Shown piece after piece: positions 34,101-46,900 of a DNA stretch of 64,000 nt (within the stretch, counting starts at the first letter, position 1; each line of letters starts with the position of its first letter). Source of the stretch: Pomacea canaliculata (Eukaryota > Mollusca > Gastropoda > Architaenioglossa > Ampullariidae). The position numbers and the translations under genes were made by a program. Where the stretch lies: NCBI RefSeq assembly GCF_003073045.1, contig NC_037593.1, positions 1,231,525-1,295,524 of the forward strand, read 5' to 3'. A model generated the notes under the pieces. The model was not told the origin of the DNA. It saw only the letters and a program-made list of their open reading frames with translations, and ran no database searches.

Positions 34101-37100
34101 TAGCAATGTTGTCAGTAAAATGCATTCATAACAGGACAAAATATGGAGGGATGTTTGACCAAGTTTTTATATAACCATCATATAAAAACTTTGCCATAGT
34201 TGGTAAAAAAACCTGGTTAGACGTGCAGCTTTATTTGTCCAGTTAAGAGGGCTTAAGATTTTGCCTGCTGTTGTGTTGCTGGGTACAGTTTGCTAGTTAC
34301 ATTGTTGGTTTGTTACCTTTATTTACTGTTTGTGAATGTAATTAATTACAAGGAAGCTATTTTATATTTTTATATTATATTTATAGTCCTGCTTAGATAC
34401 AATAAAATTTTTTGTTTTCATATGTTAAAAACAGTTTTTTTCAATCTTATTTATTATGAGCAATACTACATGTTTGGAGACTGTGTTACATTATAGATTT
34501 AAAATTAAAAAAAAATTCTTTTTGTCTGTGTGCATGTAGACTATCAGGATTTTTTTCATGTTGTGCAGGTACAGTAACTGTCAGACCAAACTATGGGATG
34601 TATATTCTGGAGAGACCTGTATCTTTCAGCCTAGTAGCACAGCCCTCATCCTTGATGAAAATACTGAGGAAGGAACCATCACTAATGAAGTACAGCATGT
34701 TGCAGCATGCAGCAAAGTGACTGCAGCATCCTATAGTCATAGTGAGGAAATTCTCTTTTGTTTTCTTCCATTTTACAGATTGTGAAAACAGCATGTACAT
34801 CTTTATCTTAGATATCTCTTTCTCATGCACACACAATAAATGACTGTTACATAACCTTCATGCAGATACAATCTAGTCTTGATCAAATGCAAGTTCAAAA
34901 AGGTAAAGGTGCCTTCACTGGCTCAAGGTCTGTTTGACATCTTGTTTCTTAACATGTTAAATTTTTAAAAAGGTAGGGTTTGTTTTTTTCATCACACAAA
35001 TTTGGGCTTATTTTCTATGAAATTTTTGAAGATTTTGTGGATGTTTGGAGCAATGAAGAAGGCACCAGTCCTATATACACTGTGTCCCAGTTTGGGACAG
35101 GGCTAGTGTCTGCTCTTAAACTGTGGGAGAACAATTGCAGTGTGTTTACTGCTGTGGCCTGTGGCTCAACACTTCAGGTACATGTGGTGGAGCACAGTTA
35201 TGGCCACCTCAAGGAACACATGGACTTTGAGCTCAATGTAAGTTGTAAAATGCTTCCTGAATTTCAAATTCTGTGAATAGACATCTGTTTGTTTTTTTGT
35301 TTTGTTTTTTTGACTAAATAATTTGTGTGTAAACATGTTAGCTTTGAGCTAAAAGTGATTTGTGAGTGACTGCACTGACTTAAGGTAAAATGTGAGTTGT
35401 TTGTCAGGGCAGACCAGTGAGAAATATTTCAGCTTATCTTATTATCATGAAGAAGACATGCAGACTTGTATTGTGGGCAGGTCAAGGATCTTGTCTGGCT
35501 GCAGTCTCATTCAGCTTCTCCATCTTTGACACCAATCATTGCTGTGGCTACAGTCAACACAGTCAGCATTGGCAAATTTTCCACCGACACTGAACACTTA
35601 GCAGACTGGTTTGAAATCCACAATATTGTTGATGCCCCAATCACCTGTCTGGATGCTCGCCTTGACCCCTCGCATGTAGCTGTGGGCTTTTCTTTCTATA
35701 GCTTCCCATCTGAACTCATCAAGGTAAGTCATTACATTGTCTTTATTTTTTTGTAAGTGCAGGTATCATTTCAACATATGACTTTCAGCACTGGGACAAT
35801 GTGGTTTTACTTTGGGTCAGTTTGCTATTATGACTCTGACTCCAGTATGTCTTCATCAGCGTGGTTTGAGGTTGAAGTGACTGGCCTTTTTATAATTTGG
35901 GGGTAGAATGGGTGTCAATCAAGTGCATGAGTGGTGATCCATAAAAACTTATATAAATATGAAGATTATTGGGAAAAATTTGAATGAGTAAGTACTTGTC
36001 TGTTGATGTAGCTGATCTTTCATCTGTGTAGGTTAATGTTTATGATTTGACAACGCAGCAGCTGGTGACAACTTTGAGTGGTCATACTTCAGTTTTGTCA
36101 TGCATTAATGTGGTTGACAGTCCCCCCTTCCAGTTGGTGTCTGGGAGCAGAGACAGAAAGTGAGTCTTATTTTAAGAAATCCATATTTCTTTTATTATAT
36201 ATATACAATTTGTGGAAACCAGGAACACTGGACATGCAAACTGGGGAGTGCCTCACCCTGACCCAACATTTGGCACTTTCAAAGTTTTAACTCCTCTCTA
36301 AACCTAACCCCAGCACAATAGAACCTTCTAAAAAAAATAATAATCCTAATCCAGACCCTATGCCTTACTTCTGCCCATCAACTTTGACATTGTAAAGTTC
36401 GTAATAACTCTCTCCTCACCTCTCTCGTACTTTGATATATTCAGCTTTATTCAAATGTCTGATACATGTGTAAATCACCACTGTGATTTTTCCTTCCAGG
36501 GTTCGAGTGTACGATACACGTATAGATCAGTCTGCAATGATGACACTGATTGGCCATTCATCAACTGTGACCTGTGTCCAGATGGACAATGTTAAGGTGG
36601 TGTCTGGTGATGAAGGTGGCTTTGTGTGTGTCTGGGACCAGCGCATGGCCAGCAAGCTGTGGGAAATGCATGACAGGTTAGTACAAAAGGAATCTGTGAC
36701 AGAATAGTTTGTGAATAAGTATGATGCAGGCAGTAATAATTAGGCTGACATCTCAAGGATAGTTGACGTAGCCATCTGTGCATGATTTTATGTACATGCA
36801 CATGTAGAAGTGAGTGCTTCTTGCAAGTGCTATAAACCTGTCTTTTGCATACTATTTCCTGTTGTTATGAAAATGTGGATGTTGGGCATCAAAACGTAGC
36901 CACAGTGATAACGAGAATTCTGTTTGGCTGATAGGCATCCAGTCAGCTACTGTCACTTTGATGAGCGACTGTTGGTGGTGGCCCATGAGCCAGTGGTTAA
37001 ACAGCAGCAGTCAAAGTATGACTATGACACGGGACTACATCAGAGGTAAGATGAAGTATTTCAAGTTCTGAACTTGAAATGATCACCTCACTATCTCTGA

Positions 37101-38355
37101 TGTTACCTGGTGCATCTCAGAAAGAATTAGCAAATGCAGTGAAAGTGGGAAGGAAGACCAAATTTCTGATTTTCTATGAAGCGAAGAAGACCAGACACGC
37201 TAAATAAAGAAAATCAAGAACAGATGGTGCGTGCTGCAGCTCATTAACATGTTCTTCAAAAATGTAAATCATGTAATCCCTAGTATTTGATTCGCAAGAA
37301 TTATTGAACTATTATTAACTTGCTTTCAGCTCACTTAAAACTACAAAGTAAACATTTAAGACAAAGATGTATTTTAAGTTTATGAGATGTAAAAAGGCAC
37401 TGATCTCATAAAAACAGTTCAAGACATTGGGGAGAGTTTAAAAGATATTTTAAGGGTGAATTTTAAGTAATTACTTGAAGTCACTTAAGAGGCAGCCTTG
37501 TGTAGCTGCAAGGAGGGAGTGTTTCAAGCAGGACCAGCAAGTGTATGCAAAGGCTTGCTGGCCTGCAGAGCTTAGTGCTGGGAATTTTGAGTCAGCGGCT
37601 GTACAAAGTGGGTGGGATGGAGTTCGAGGCAGGAAGAAAGGTAAGGGATACAGTCAGTGAGAGTCCATACAGTGGTACAGTCAGTGACAGTTCATAGAGT
37701 GACAGTCCACTTTGTGATACTCTTGGCAGGCAGCCAGTGATAGAGATGTTTAAAGCAAAGATTGTCAAGTTTGTAAGTGATCTGGTCAATAGGCAGCCAG
37801 TGAAGGAAGAAATACACAACTTAGGAAGCAAATCTTCCGGTGGTTACATTTTCAGATGGAACTGGAGAGATCTACTTTTATTATAAATCTAACTTTTTTC
37901 TTTATCTTCTTGTAAAATATTGTGGACCTCCTAGTTTGCAACGTTTTAGAGAACAGAAGATGTAGCCATATTTATATTTATATATTTATATGTAGACTGC
38001 TACATGACTAAAATCCTAAGTTGTCCATTTACCAGTGTTAGGAGCAATAATCAAAGTGTTTTGGACCTACCACATTCTCATGTCTTTCTTGGACTGGGTT
38101 TGCCATAAGTTGGTTGTGCTTATGCTACTTACACATACTTTAAATGTTTATTGACAGCAAAAATGTATGCACTACATATCCATTTTTTTGACATCTGACT
38201 ATTCTCTCTGCAGGCATCGAGGCTCTTTTCATGTGTATGATTTCCTGACAGACCAGACTACTAAAGGGGTTCCAGACATCTGTCTGTCCACATACGATGA
38301 ACCTCAGGGCTACAATTACAACATTTGTCTAACTGTGCCTTATGACCAGGTGTGA
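31109..38355 (+). CDS. FBXW8: F-box/WD repeat protein 8, eleven exons
   Basis: Substrate receptor of CUL7-type SCF ubiquitin ligases. Exons 31109-31639, 32488-32592, 32909-33073, 33942-34030, 34569-34741, 35032-35237, 35481-35723, 36032-36159, 36500-36676, 36935-37045 and 38214-38355 join in phase to 689 residues (human 598). The start DLDDFRNRWLEELKHQ matches the human N-terminus. The extra length is a poorly conserved stretch before residue 170. The F-box lies at about 184-230 (NEIPFFDISIPRELAIKIFW, then CAQVSKSWRSLAEDELLW). WD40 repeats follow, with TKLWDVYSG, VDVWSNEEG, KVRVYDTRID and GGFVCVWDQRMASKLWEMHD. The end NICLTVPYDQV matches the human LALAFPYNHV end. Exon 4 (NRTGKLHSLQHVKGG) was found by homology and is too short for ORF calling. 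A likely poly(A) signal is at 39103-39108. Confidence 0.95.
33421..33760. repeat. TAATAATAATGA-type dispersed repeat, copy 1 (FBXW8 intron 3)
   Basis: It begins with TAATAATAATGACGATTTAT, then AGTGCTTTACAGAAATGATA, and continues into a body shared with 49361-49560 (AATCACTGGCAACCAT against AATCACTAACAACCAT). The family is widespread in marine invertebrate genomes and has no coding capacity. Confidence 0.7.
34031..34093 (+). repeat. 21-bp tandem repeat carrying three copies of a splice donor
   Basis: Three copies of a unit close to GTAAGTTTTCCTGTGTTGTG(G) follow FBXW8 exon 4 directly. They place GGGTAAGT at 34031, 34052 and 34073. The first is the donor that keeps the reading frame. Use of the second or third would add in-frame TAA right after the exon. 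Confidence 0.85.
37480..37835. repeat. Degenerate repeat and short tandem units in FBXW8 intron 10
   Basis: This contains GGCAGCCTTGTGTAGCTGCA, repeated TACAGTCAGTGACAGT units (37650-37720) and GGTCAATAGGCAGCCAGTGA. The last blocks resemble the body of the TAATAATAATGA dispersed-repeat family seen at 33421. The assignment is weak. Confidence 0.35.
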
Positions 38356-38511
38356 TTGAAATATGTCAACCAGAATGGTGAAAATGTTCAGGTCACTTTG
38401 GAAGTCCGTAGCTACATAATCCATTGTGTACCTATGATCAGGGGTGATTGCGCTGACATTTCACATCATCTTCCTTAGTATTCAGAGGTTTTGTAACTTG
38501 TCTGAACTATT

Positions 38512-38760
38512 TGTGACCTGCCACCACAGAATGAGTCTTGTAAGAAATTAGAGATTATGCAAATTGTTTATTTTTAAAATGTACAGGTTTTGACTTTTCT
38601 ATTTATACTAAAGTTGTTCTCCTAGTCCTAAAATTGAGTGAGCTATAAAGGTTTGAAGTGTGCAAGTCCAATGGCACAAAGTTGACCCTAATCACCTTTC
38701 TAGGCCTCTACTAGGAAACTGCTTTGTGCGACTTTGACCTATTCGTGGTGCCAGGTCACA
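38512..38760. mobile_element. MITE-like element with inverted termini, copy B
   Basis: A 249-bp segment with ends TGTGACCTGCCACCACAGAA and the reverse complement of TTCGTGGTGCCAGGTCACA, which form terminal inverted repeats. The interior is an inverted, diverged match to 13395-13625. No clear target duplication and no coding frame. It lies in the FBXW8 3' UTR. Confidence 0.72.
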
Positions 38761-38834
38761 TTTGATCTCAACAGACCCAGCGAACATGATGATCAGAACT
38801 TCCAGATGACTGCTGCCCTGTCTGTATAGTAGAT

Positions 38835-38980
38835 CCCCGGTTTTCAAACTTTTTCAGACAAGTACCACTTTTGAAAATTCGAATTCATCAAGTCTAGGAC
38901 TTAATCATGGTGCTCAAGTACCACCTGTCATACCTTCGCCTTTCAGTAGTGGTACGTATACCACAGTTTGAAAACCACGG
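38835..38980. mobile_element. Short hAT MITE in FBXW8 3' UTR
   Basis: A 146-bp element with ends CCCCGGTTTTCAAACTTTTT and CAGTTTGAAAACCACGG, which are inverted repeats of the hAT kind. It is flanked by a near-exact 8-bp duplication, TAGTAGAT (38827-38834) and TAGTAGTT (38981-38988). Interior GTACCACTTTTGAAAA and TAGTGGTACGTATACCAC are subterminal inverted blocks. Confidence 0.8.
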
Positions 38981-39102
38981 TAGTAGTTGCCAAAGAAGAA
39001 AATTGTCACAAACTAGACGAGGGTAGGCACAGAACTGACTTCACAAACTTTGCCTATCAAAGTTGAAGGTTTCCTTGAGGTTGACCAGTTCAGACAGTAC
39101 CA

Positions 39103-39108
39103 AATAAA
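39103..39108 (+). terminator. Possible poly(A) signal for FBXW8
   Basis: AATAAA lies about 750 bases after the FBXW8 stop, beyond the two MITEs. If used, both MITEs are part of the 3' UTR. Confidence 0.4.
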
Positions 39109-40202
39109 GTTAAACAGGATGTTGGATGCTGGAACATTTTATAATTGATGAGCAGAAATGCTAAACTGTCAAGCTAGATGTGATTGATTAAATGTTATGA
39201 ATATAACTCCATGCTACTCAAGTGTGATGTCCATCTATAAAAATGCATGGAATATACAGTACTTATGAATACAAAGTGCTTTTTTGGGCAACACAATGAA
39301 TTTGTATTGAAGACAAATCATGTCAATTAAAGTGAGCAGAATATGTGAGTTTACATTTGTAATAATAATAAAGTGTTTACATTGTCATTCATCACAACCA
39401 AAGCAGGTTTCACTCTGTGTTGACCAACAATAATGAAATTACACTGAAAACACTGGATAACAGCAACATACTGACACCAAACACATTTAGCTGCTGAGCC
39501 ATGGGTGAAAGAATACACAGGCAATGATTAAGTGAACAAAATATGTATAAGAAATGAATACATAGAATTGAATTGAATGCATACTGGTAACACAATGAGT
39601 AAAAAAGATCAAGCATATTTTAATCAATAATTTTAATCAAAAATAGGGATGCATGTGTGCATACATGTTTGTGAATATGATAACATGAATTTTAATAGTA
39701 AATAAAACAAATGGTAATTGCAGTGCATAATGCATATAATTATATCCTCCAAACCAAAATTTGTATGACCAAATACATCTCAACCATGATTTCTGTACTT
39801 CAATACTTCTATTTGTATTGTACTTTAGCAACAAGCACAAGCTACAGACTCTAATAAATAACATTAAGCAAGTTAATCATTTATTTAGGAATCACATAAG
39901 CCCATGTTTGATTGTTGACATTTCTCTGCTGTCAACAGTTTGTTAATGACAGACACCATTTTGTATCAACACCTTTAATCCAGCCTCAACTTGAACAGTG
40001 GCTGCAGGTCTGTGAGGAATGTCACCCACAGAAAAAAAAGCTCAGGCAAAAGCAGATGTTTACATTTGGCTGATCCAGAATGAATCATCTGAGGGTGGGG
40101 AGAGGGGCAGCAGGCAAAGTGGGAGAGTAGGTCAGCAACAGTTGATTTTTCACTGTGGTGAAAAAGAAAAGAAAATTTCTTGAGGGGGTAGGAAAGGAAG
40201 TG

Positions 40203-40614
40203 CCCCTGTAGCGAGAAATCCTTTCCTACCCAGAATCGTATTCCCAGCGAGGCATGCATCTTGTAAAGACAGAACCGAACTCTCAGCGACAGCCAATGGT
40301 CTGTGCATACTACAAAGATCAAATTTAACAGTTGAAAAACACAGGAAACTTTTAGGTTCAATATTACAGCTTGCAAAGAGATGTGGATAGTGGACTATTT
40401 TCATTTGATATCACTCTGTGAGTGGGTGTTTGATCGTTTGCTAAAGAGTAACTACGCATCAAATTTAAATAAAAATAACATGAAAAAGCTAAACACATAC
40501 AACTCATGCTTTATTTTTGGTTTTGATAAAAAAAACTACCACCAACGTGTGCTAAATTATTCAGCAACACTAGAATACAATTCTGGGTAGGAAAGGATTT
40601 CTCACTACACCTCC
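40203..40614. repeat. Segment bounded by a ~38-bp inverted repeat
   Basis: The left arm, 40207-40244 (starting TGTAGCGAGAAATCCTTTCC), pairs with the right arm, 40571-40608 (ending GGAAAGGATTTCTCACTACA), with only a few mismatches. About 325 bases of AT-rich DNA separate the arms. It resembles a non-autonomous element or hairpin-forming insertion. No clean target duplication is visible. Confidence 0.6.
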
Positions 40615-40951
40615 ACCTAGTGGTGATTTTGCACAGTAAGGGAAGAGGTGATTAAGGGTTCTGGGAGAGGTAGGTAAGTCCACTGGTAAGGTATAGACAA
40701 GGCAACTTCTTTGCCATTTGCATTTTCGTGTTTCTAGTTTGTTACTGACATCAGTTTTAGACAAACAATTATTAATACTGTATCCATTCTGAACAGTCAA
40801 ATTAAATTCCACAATCAATTCAAAAGATTTAATCATGATCATTTAAATAAAAAGGCAAGGATAAGCCCTATTCACTTACGATTGTCGCCCACAACTTGAC
40901 TCATGAACATTGTTCAGGGCAAGGAAGCTTGGAAATTTTAAATCCATACAA

Positions 40952-43900
40952 TCACTGTGATTTCTTGAGAGATTTATCCAACGCATTCAAGTCATTCAAG
41001 AGATTTCGGTGAAGTATGCTGGATGCACAGAAAAGCCCTGCATATAAAACTGAAGTGAATCCACATGAGAGGATGTCTTGGCCTGAAACACAAGCAATTA
41101 TAGCTACTTAGATGAGATACAGATTCTTCCTGCATACTGCATTATTATCAAGTAGTGAACAACCCCGTGTCTTTATTTTTTGTATCAAGTAAAAAGACAT
41201 TATTATTTAGTATTACTACAGTCTCTTCTTTTCACAATGCATACAGCACAATAAAAACCTAAATAACAAGGGGCCTGCATAAAAAATTGCTGCTAATACT
41301 CTGGAGCCAAGGACAGTTTGTTAAAACATGTACTACTGTAAAAATTTCGATACCAAGGTGCCACTGTGTGACATAGGTGTGTCCTAACCTTAGTCTAGTA
41401 AGAACCGCCTTCTATTCCACAGGACAGCATAATAATAATAATGTTGACTTACATAGCGCTTTACACTACCATCAAAGGCAGGCTCAAAGTGCTTTACAAA
41501 AAAAAAAACCAACACAGACATGTTAATAACAAAAGTTATTGCATGTCCACGTAATGTGGTCACTCATGTTAAAAAATGTCATCAGTACATATGTAGTCTG
41601 TATCCTTGCCTTTGCAAGAAATCTTCGGTAGGTCAAATCAAATAAGTTCTGCTTTTAAAAAGTAGTTGAGAGTACGATTCTTTTTATAAAAGCACAACTG
41701 TCAATCTTTAGTGGAGTGTCTTTTACAGACAAATACAGTTCCATAATGACAACTCTTGTTAGAGCATCATACTAATGGTCACAAATTAGTTTCAGAAAGA
41801 TGCACAATATTAGCATGCAGGCAGGCAGGTAGAAAGAGAAGGGTGTCATGTAACTTGTGCTGGCCAGTGTCCCAGTGGTGTTGTCATAGGCATTGAACAC
41901 AGGCCATGAAGATCAGACTCACAGCTGACCAGGAGACTGGCAAACAGCTTGGCGGCCTGGTCTACTCGGACATTGCCAGCAATAGCAGCATGGCCAGGGG
42001 CTCAAATAAAAATAATGTCCTTGTTGAAACTCAGCAGCTTGACTGAAGGTGGGAACCACATGGTCACCTAAACTTTTTGTTTAACTTTTCCTATGTGTGC
42101 CGATTTTCTCTTTTTCATGCTTACCTTCTCAATTCAGTTTCCAAACACCTTTCTCTTTATGTATGATATGATTTATTTAGCATGATGACGACACAATTTA
42201 CTAAGGGAGAGCTCTATGATCCATTCACATTCACATGCTGCTACTATCATTCTCAGGATTTTACTTTCACTCCCATATCACAGCACATACATCCATGACA
42301 CCTGCTTAGAATCTTGAGGTTGCTCCATATTACAACAAAAAAAACCTGAAGACTATGGACATTTTTATTTTGATCTTTTTGTTTTCTGTTAATTGACGTT
42401 TTCATTCTATAAAGATATAATTTGTGGGATATGAAACAGTATGGATACAAACCAGTCAAGAAGAGTCCAGGAATGCCAGTGTCAGATCGCAGGGCAGCAA
42501 AAGTTTCTGGAGAAAAGCGATTTTTACCATGGTCCAAGCCATACATTTCTCCAGATGAAGCTGCTAGGTAGTACTTGTTAGTTACAGGTGTACCAACCTC
42601 CATATACTCTTTCTGGAAAGTAATGTAAGTTTTGACAAAGAAACATGGAATTTAATTCCAGATAAATTATACATGGTTTTCTCTGGGATGGCCTGTAAAC
42701 TAAGTCTTGCATTCTGCACTGGAGTAATAACTGTCCTAATAACAGTGGCCCTCCTCTGTAGGACTCTCCAACCCATCATAACTTAACAGCAGAGACATGG
42801 CCTGCTCATACAGCAATGAATAAAGAAAGGTCTTTGGTTCCCTGTGGTGTCTAGGCACACAGCAGGCTTTGTAAAGGCTTCTGGACTTCCTGTCTGAGTG
42901 TTTGAAGAAGTACTGGGCTCTATACATAAGAGTATCAGACTGCTATGGACGATTTTGGAGAATTAAGCACAAGACCCAATTTGTGGTGTACACCTATTTT
43001 GGTTTTGATGTAGGAAATTTGCTAACACTTGTGCAGTTAGTTTCAAATACCCAACCTTGTTTCTCATGAAAATGTTGTGACAAATGTGGATAAATGTGAC
43101 AAACATTTGCAGCTGACAATGGGCACCTCTAGTTTCAGTGAAGTGTGATGTGTTGTTGGTACCAGAGATGTTTCCTACTTTAATGACTCACTTTTCCATC
43201 AAGCTGAGGAAAGAGATTACAGCAAAGGCGCCACATCTGCAGACCCAAAGCTTCTTTAATATCTTCATAATCCTGACCACGGTGCCTGAGACGCTCATTC
43301 TCCCATTGCTTAAACCATTCCCATCTGGCTAAGGTGATAACAAGCACTGCACTCTTGCCTGCAGCAAAAGTATAGTTTTTTAGCTCAATAAATTAGTAGT
43401 GGAAATGTTATTAGAATCTGAAATATAGCATGTGATAATTATGATTTCAATGTTGCAATAAACAAAAATTTAAAAGATTTTTGGTAGATCTTACAAAAGC
43501 ATTTCCTAGCGATTAGAAATAAAAATTTGTTTTGTAAGGGTTTGCATCAAAACTTGCACAATACGTGAGGTGTTACATCAGATATAAACAAACCTAAGAT
43601 ACATGTACTAGCAAACAAAATATTGACCTGAGTGTCGCTGTTCCCAAGTAGGGTCTTTGGCAGAGGGAAAGGAGATGAAGTAGAGAGGTGCAGAGGCCGT
43701 AGTGATATCATCCACACCCAGTGACAAGTATTCATCCACACTTTTGTTGATGTCATTGCTAAACAGCACAAATGTCAGAAAAATAAATGTTAAGAGTGAA
43801 CAGAGTAGGGAACTGATTAGTTCAAAACATTTTGTTAAAAACTGTTTTTTATAATTCTGCTTTAACTGCATTGTCTTATTACGTGTTGTGGAAACATATC

Positions 43901-46900
43901 ATTTGTGCTATCAATTATTACTAGTATTTCTTGAAAATATTTTGTTTCATGAGCCTACAAATGCTTATTGTTAAGAAAGAAAATAGCATTTTTGGTAGTA
44001 AAATCTTCAAGTTCTTACCAGATGACATGACTATGTGGAACTCGCCCTACTAGCTACCTCAATACTAGCTTTCTACTTCCGATTGGTGAAAGTTTATCAA
44101 TGAACAGGGAGCGAATAAACTCAAACAACTCAGCCTGTTAATGTGCGCTGTCAAGCAAGTGAGTTCACTGCTCCAGCTTTTCATGTTTTCGTGGGAACTA
44201 TGAAGAGACCCATAGAAGGGAGGGTGAAGTGGGCTAGTGATAGTATCTGGCAAGCACTTACAGTAACGTTACTACCATAAATGGTATTCTTTGTGCTGCA
44301 GCAGGTGATATGACTACATGAGAATACATAATAGAAGGCATGTGTAACATGACTATATGGAGAATACATAACAGCAGGCTTGTGTGGCAGTCTGCATAAG
44401 AAAGGAAGCTACTTCTTTATCAGCAGAAAGAATTTAAGATGTACCTCAATTTCAGCCAGGCTGAAAATTGGGAGGCTGGCTCTAACTGACCTATGAATAC
44501 AGGGTAGGCCAGACAAGTCATTCTATGGGCAATATGCACAGCCTACCAACATGCTCATGGCTACATCCAAAGAATCAGAGTGAGCTGTAAGGTCCTTCAG
44601 GTAAACCCTAACAAATATGGCTTCACGCTGCCAGCCTATTGCCTTCATGATTTCTTTATCCAGGCTGCTACCAAAAATAGCATGTCACAGAAATCTCTAT
44701 TTCACTTCACATCCCACATGGCGAAAAGTATTGGAGAGCATAGCAAGGTGATGCACCACCACATCTATCAGTTTCAGCCATTTTGGAGCTCATCAGCCAG
44801 GTATGGATCTAGGTAAAAAGTCAGTGTGCATTGGGGTCCAACTCTTAACAGGTAAAGGGAAAAGAAGTGGCCAAGTTTGTGTAATCCTTCTGCTGGAACC
44901 TATAATGCAGAATATAAATTTGGATCAGAAATTCACTAGGAGAAAGAGGCAAGCTTCACTTCAGAGCACGTAAGACTTGGCGAAATGAGTAGTATGTGAG
45001 TGTGCTCCTTGTTCATTAGTCAACTTAGACAAAATGAAGGAGCAGACAGCTGAAGGTAGCTAGTATGGTAAACTTCCCATAATCATATCATCTGGTACAG
45101 TACGAAGAAGAAAGTCTTCAGTTTGGCAGATTAAGTAAACTATACAAACTATAAAGCGGTTGTCCAGCCCAAAGCAGATAGTAATTTCAATTAGGAGATA
45201 AAAAATGTCAAATGGTTTCTATTAAATAGTTTGTTAATGACAAAGTGGCCATGATTAAAACTATTAACACCAGACAATTGGTTATGATGAAAACACAAGG
45301 ATCAGGCTTACTGCTTGTAGTACCAGATGTTGCCAGAGGGAAGCTGCAGCTGGGACTGGCTCCCATCAACTCCAATAAATGTTGACACGAAAGAGAGACT
45401 GGGTCCAACAGCATCAATGACAGGATAGATGCCTAAAAACACACCTTACACAATCTGTACTGCTGTATGCTCAACTAGCAAAATGCTTCAGACATTTGAC
45501 TGATGTAAATAAATACAGCCATTTAATACATATAATATCTTTGGGCCGTACACTGTTCATGTAGACTTATGCTATGCCGTTGCCAACGACTTTGTTAGTG
45601 CCTCTAGTCAGATCTGTCATCTGCAAAGTGTAGGTTGCAAATTGGCCTTCCCCTGCTGGAAATGGAAGGGTGGTGGCTGTGGAGAGTTTTACATATGATG
45701 TTCTCCAAAAAGATGTTGAACAGTGCATGTGATGGAGGCTGTGTGAAAGAAAACTCCCACTTGGTTATCTAGCAGTACTGCAATCATTGAGGTATTATAT
45801 AGTGCTTCAATGACTTGCAACAGACCTTCTTTGATGTTGAATTTTTGTATCCTATCCCATACTCATGCCAGACTCTTGTCAAAAGCCATTTAAAAATCTA
45901 TGAAGTTGTGATAGGCCCTGCAGATGCTGAAGATGTTTCTTTATCAGGATGCAACAGTTAAAGATCTGCTCAACTGTGCTCTTACCTGGTCAAAAGCCAG
46001 CCGATTCACAAATACCTTGTTTACTTTTGCAATAGTATATGCCATAATAAAAACTTGCTTTTGTTGCTGCCTAGTGGGTTTTCCTCTGTTTGGTAAAAAT
46101 GTTTTGCTCCTCCTTCAACTGCCCCACCTATTGGTGTGATTTTTTTCATCCCTTGCTTCTTTGGAAAATTCACTGCAATACCTTGATATTCTGTGCCAAA
46201 ATTCCCCTTGGAATTGTGCTCTTTGAAAACTGCAATCCTTTCCCAGCAAATTAAGCACACAGCTTTATCCCCAACATAAGTGAAAAAAAAGTACCCTGTT
46301 ATCCACTCATTGAAGAATTTTCATCACTCCCTATCCACCTTTCTTTTTCCTGTCACCCACCACATTAAACTGCTATGGTACTAACCTACTGCATAATGAC
46401 TGCAGCATTTTGCACAAGCAGACCCTGAATAACCAAACATATTACTAGTTAGGACTGGACTGTTCGCCAATGTCCTTAAACATGATAAGCCCACAAGGCA
46501 TCTGATCTCTGCTGATGATACATTCATGTCCCTGCACTATCACAACACAGCTTAAAAGCAAAATCATCAGTCATGACGTGCGACATGTTGTCCTTTCTTT
46601 TAAGGCAGCTGCTGCCAATGCTCACTCACAGCTCCGTCAGACATGTCAGCCCTTATTTGTTGCTTTTGTACTTTGTATTAGAATGTTACAGACCGCCAAT
46701 TTCTAATGCTGTCATATTTGATAAATTAAATTTAAATCAAATTAACATGAGTTAAATATTTTTTATAAATTATAAAAACAAGTACACTTCACATTTTGGC
46801 AGAAAGGTTGGTCCAAAGGTATCCGCTGTGTGTATTATGCATTTGACACAGCTGTTTATATTATAAATTGTAAAAGGCTAGGCTAACACCAGTTGCACTT

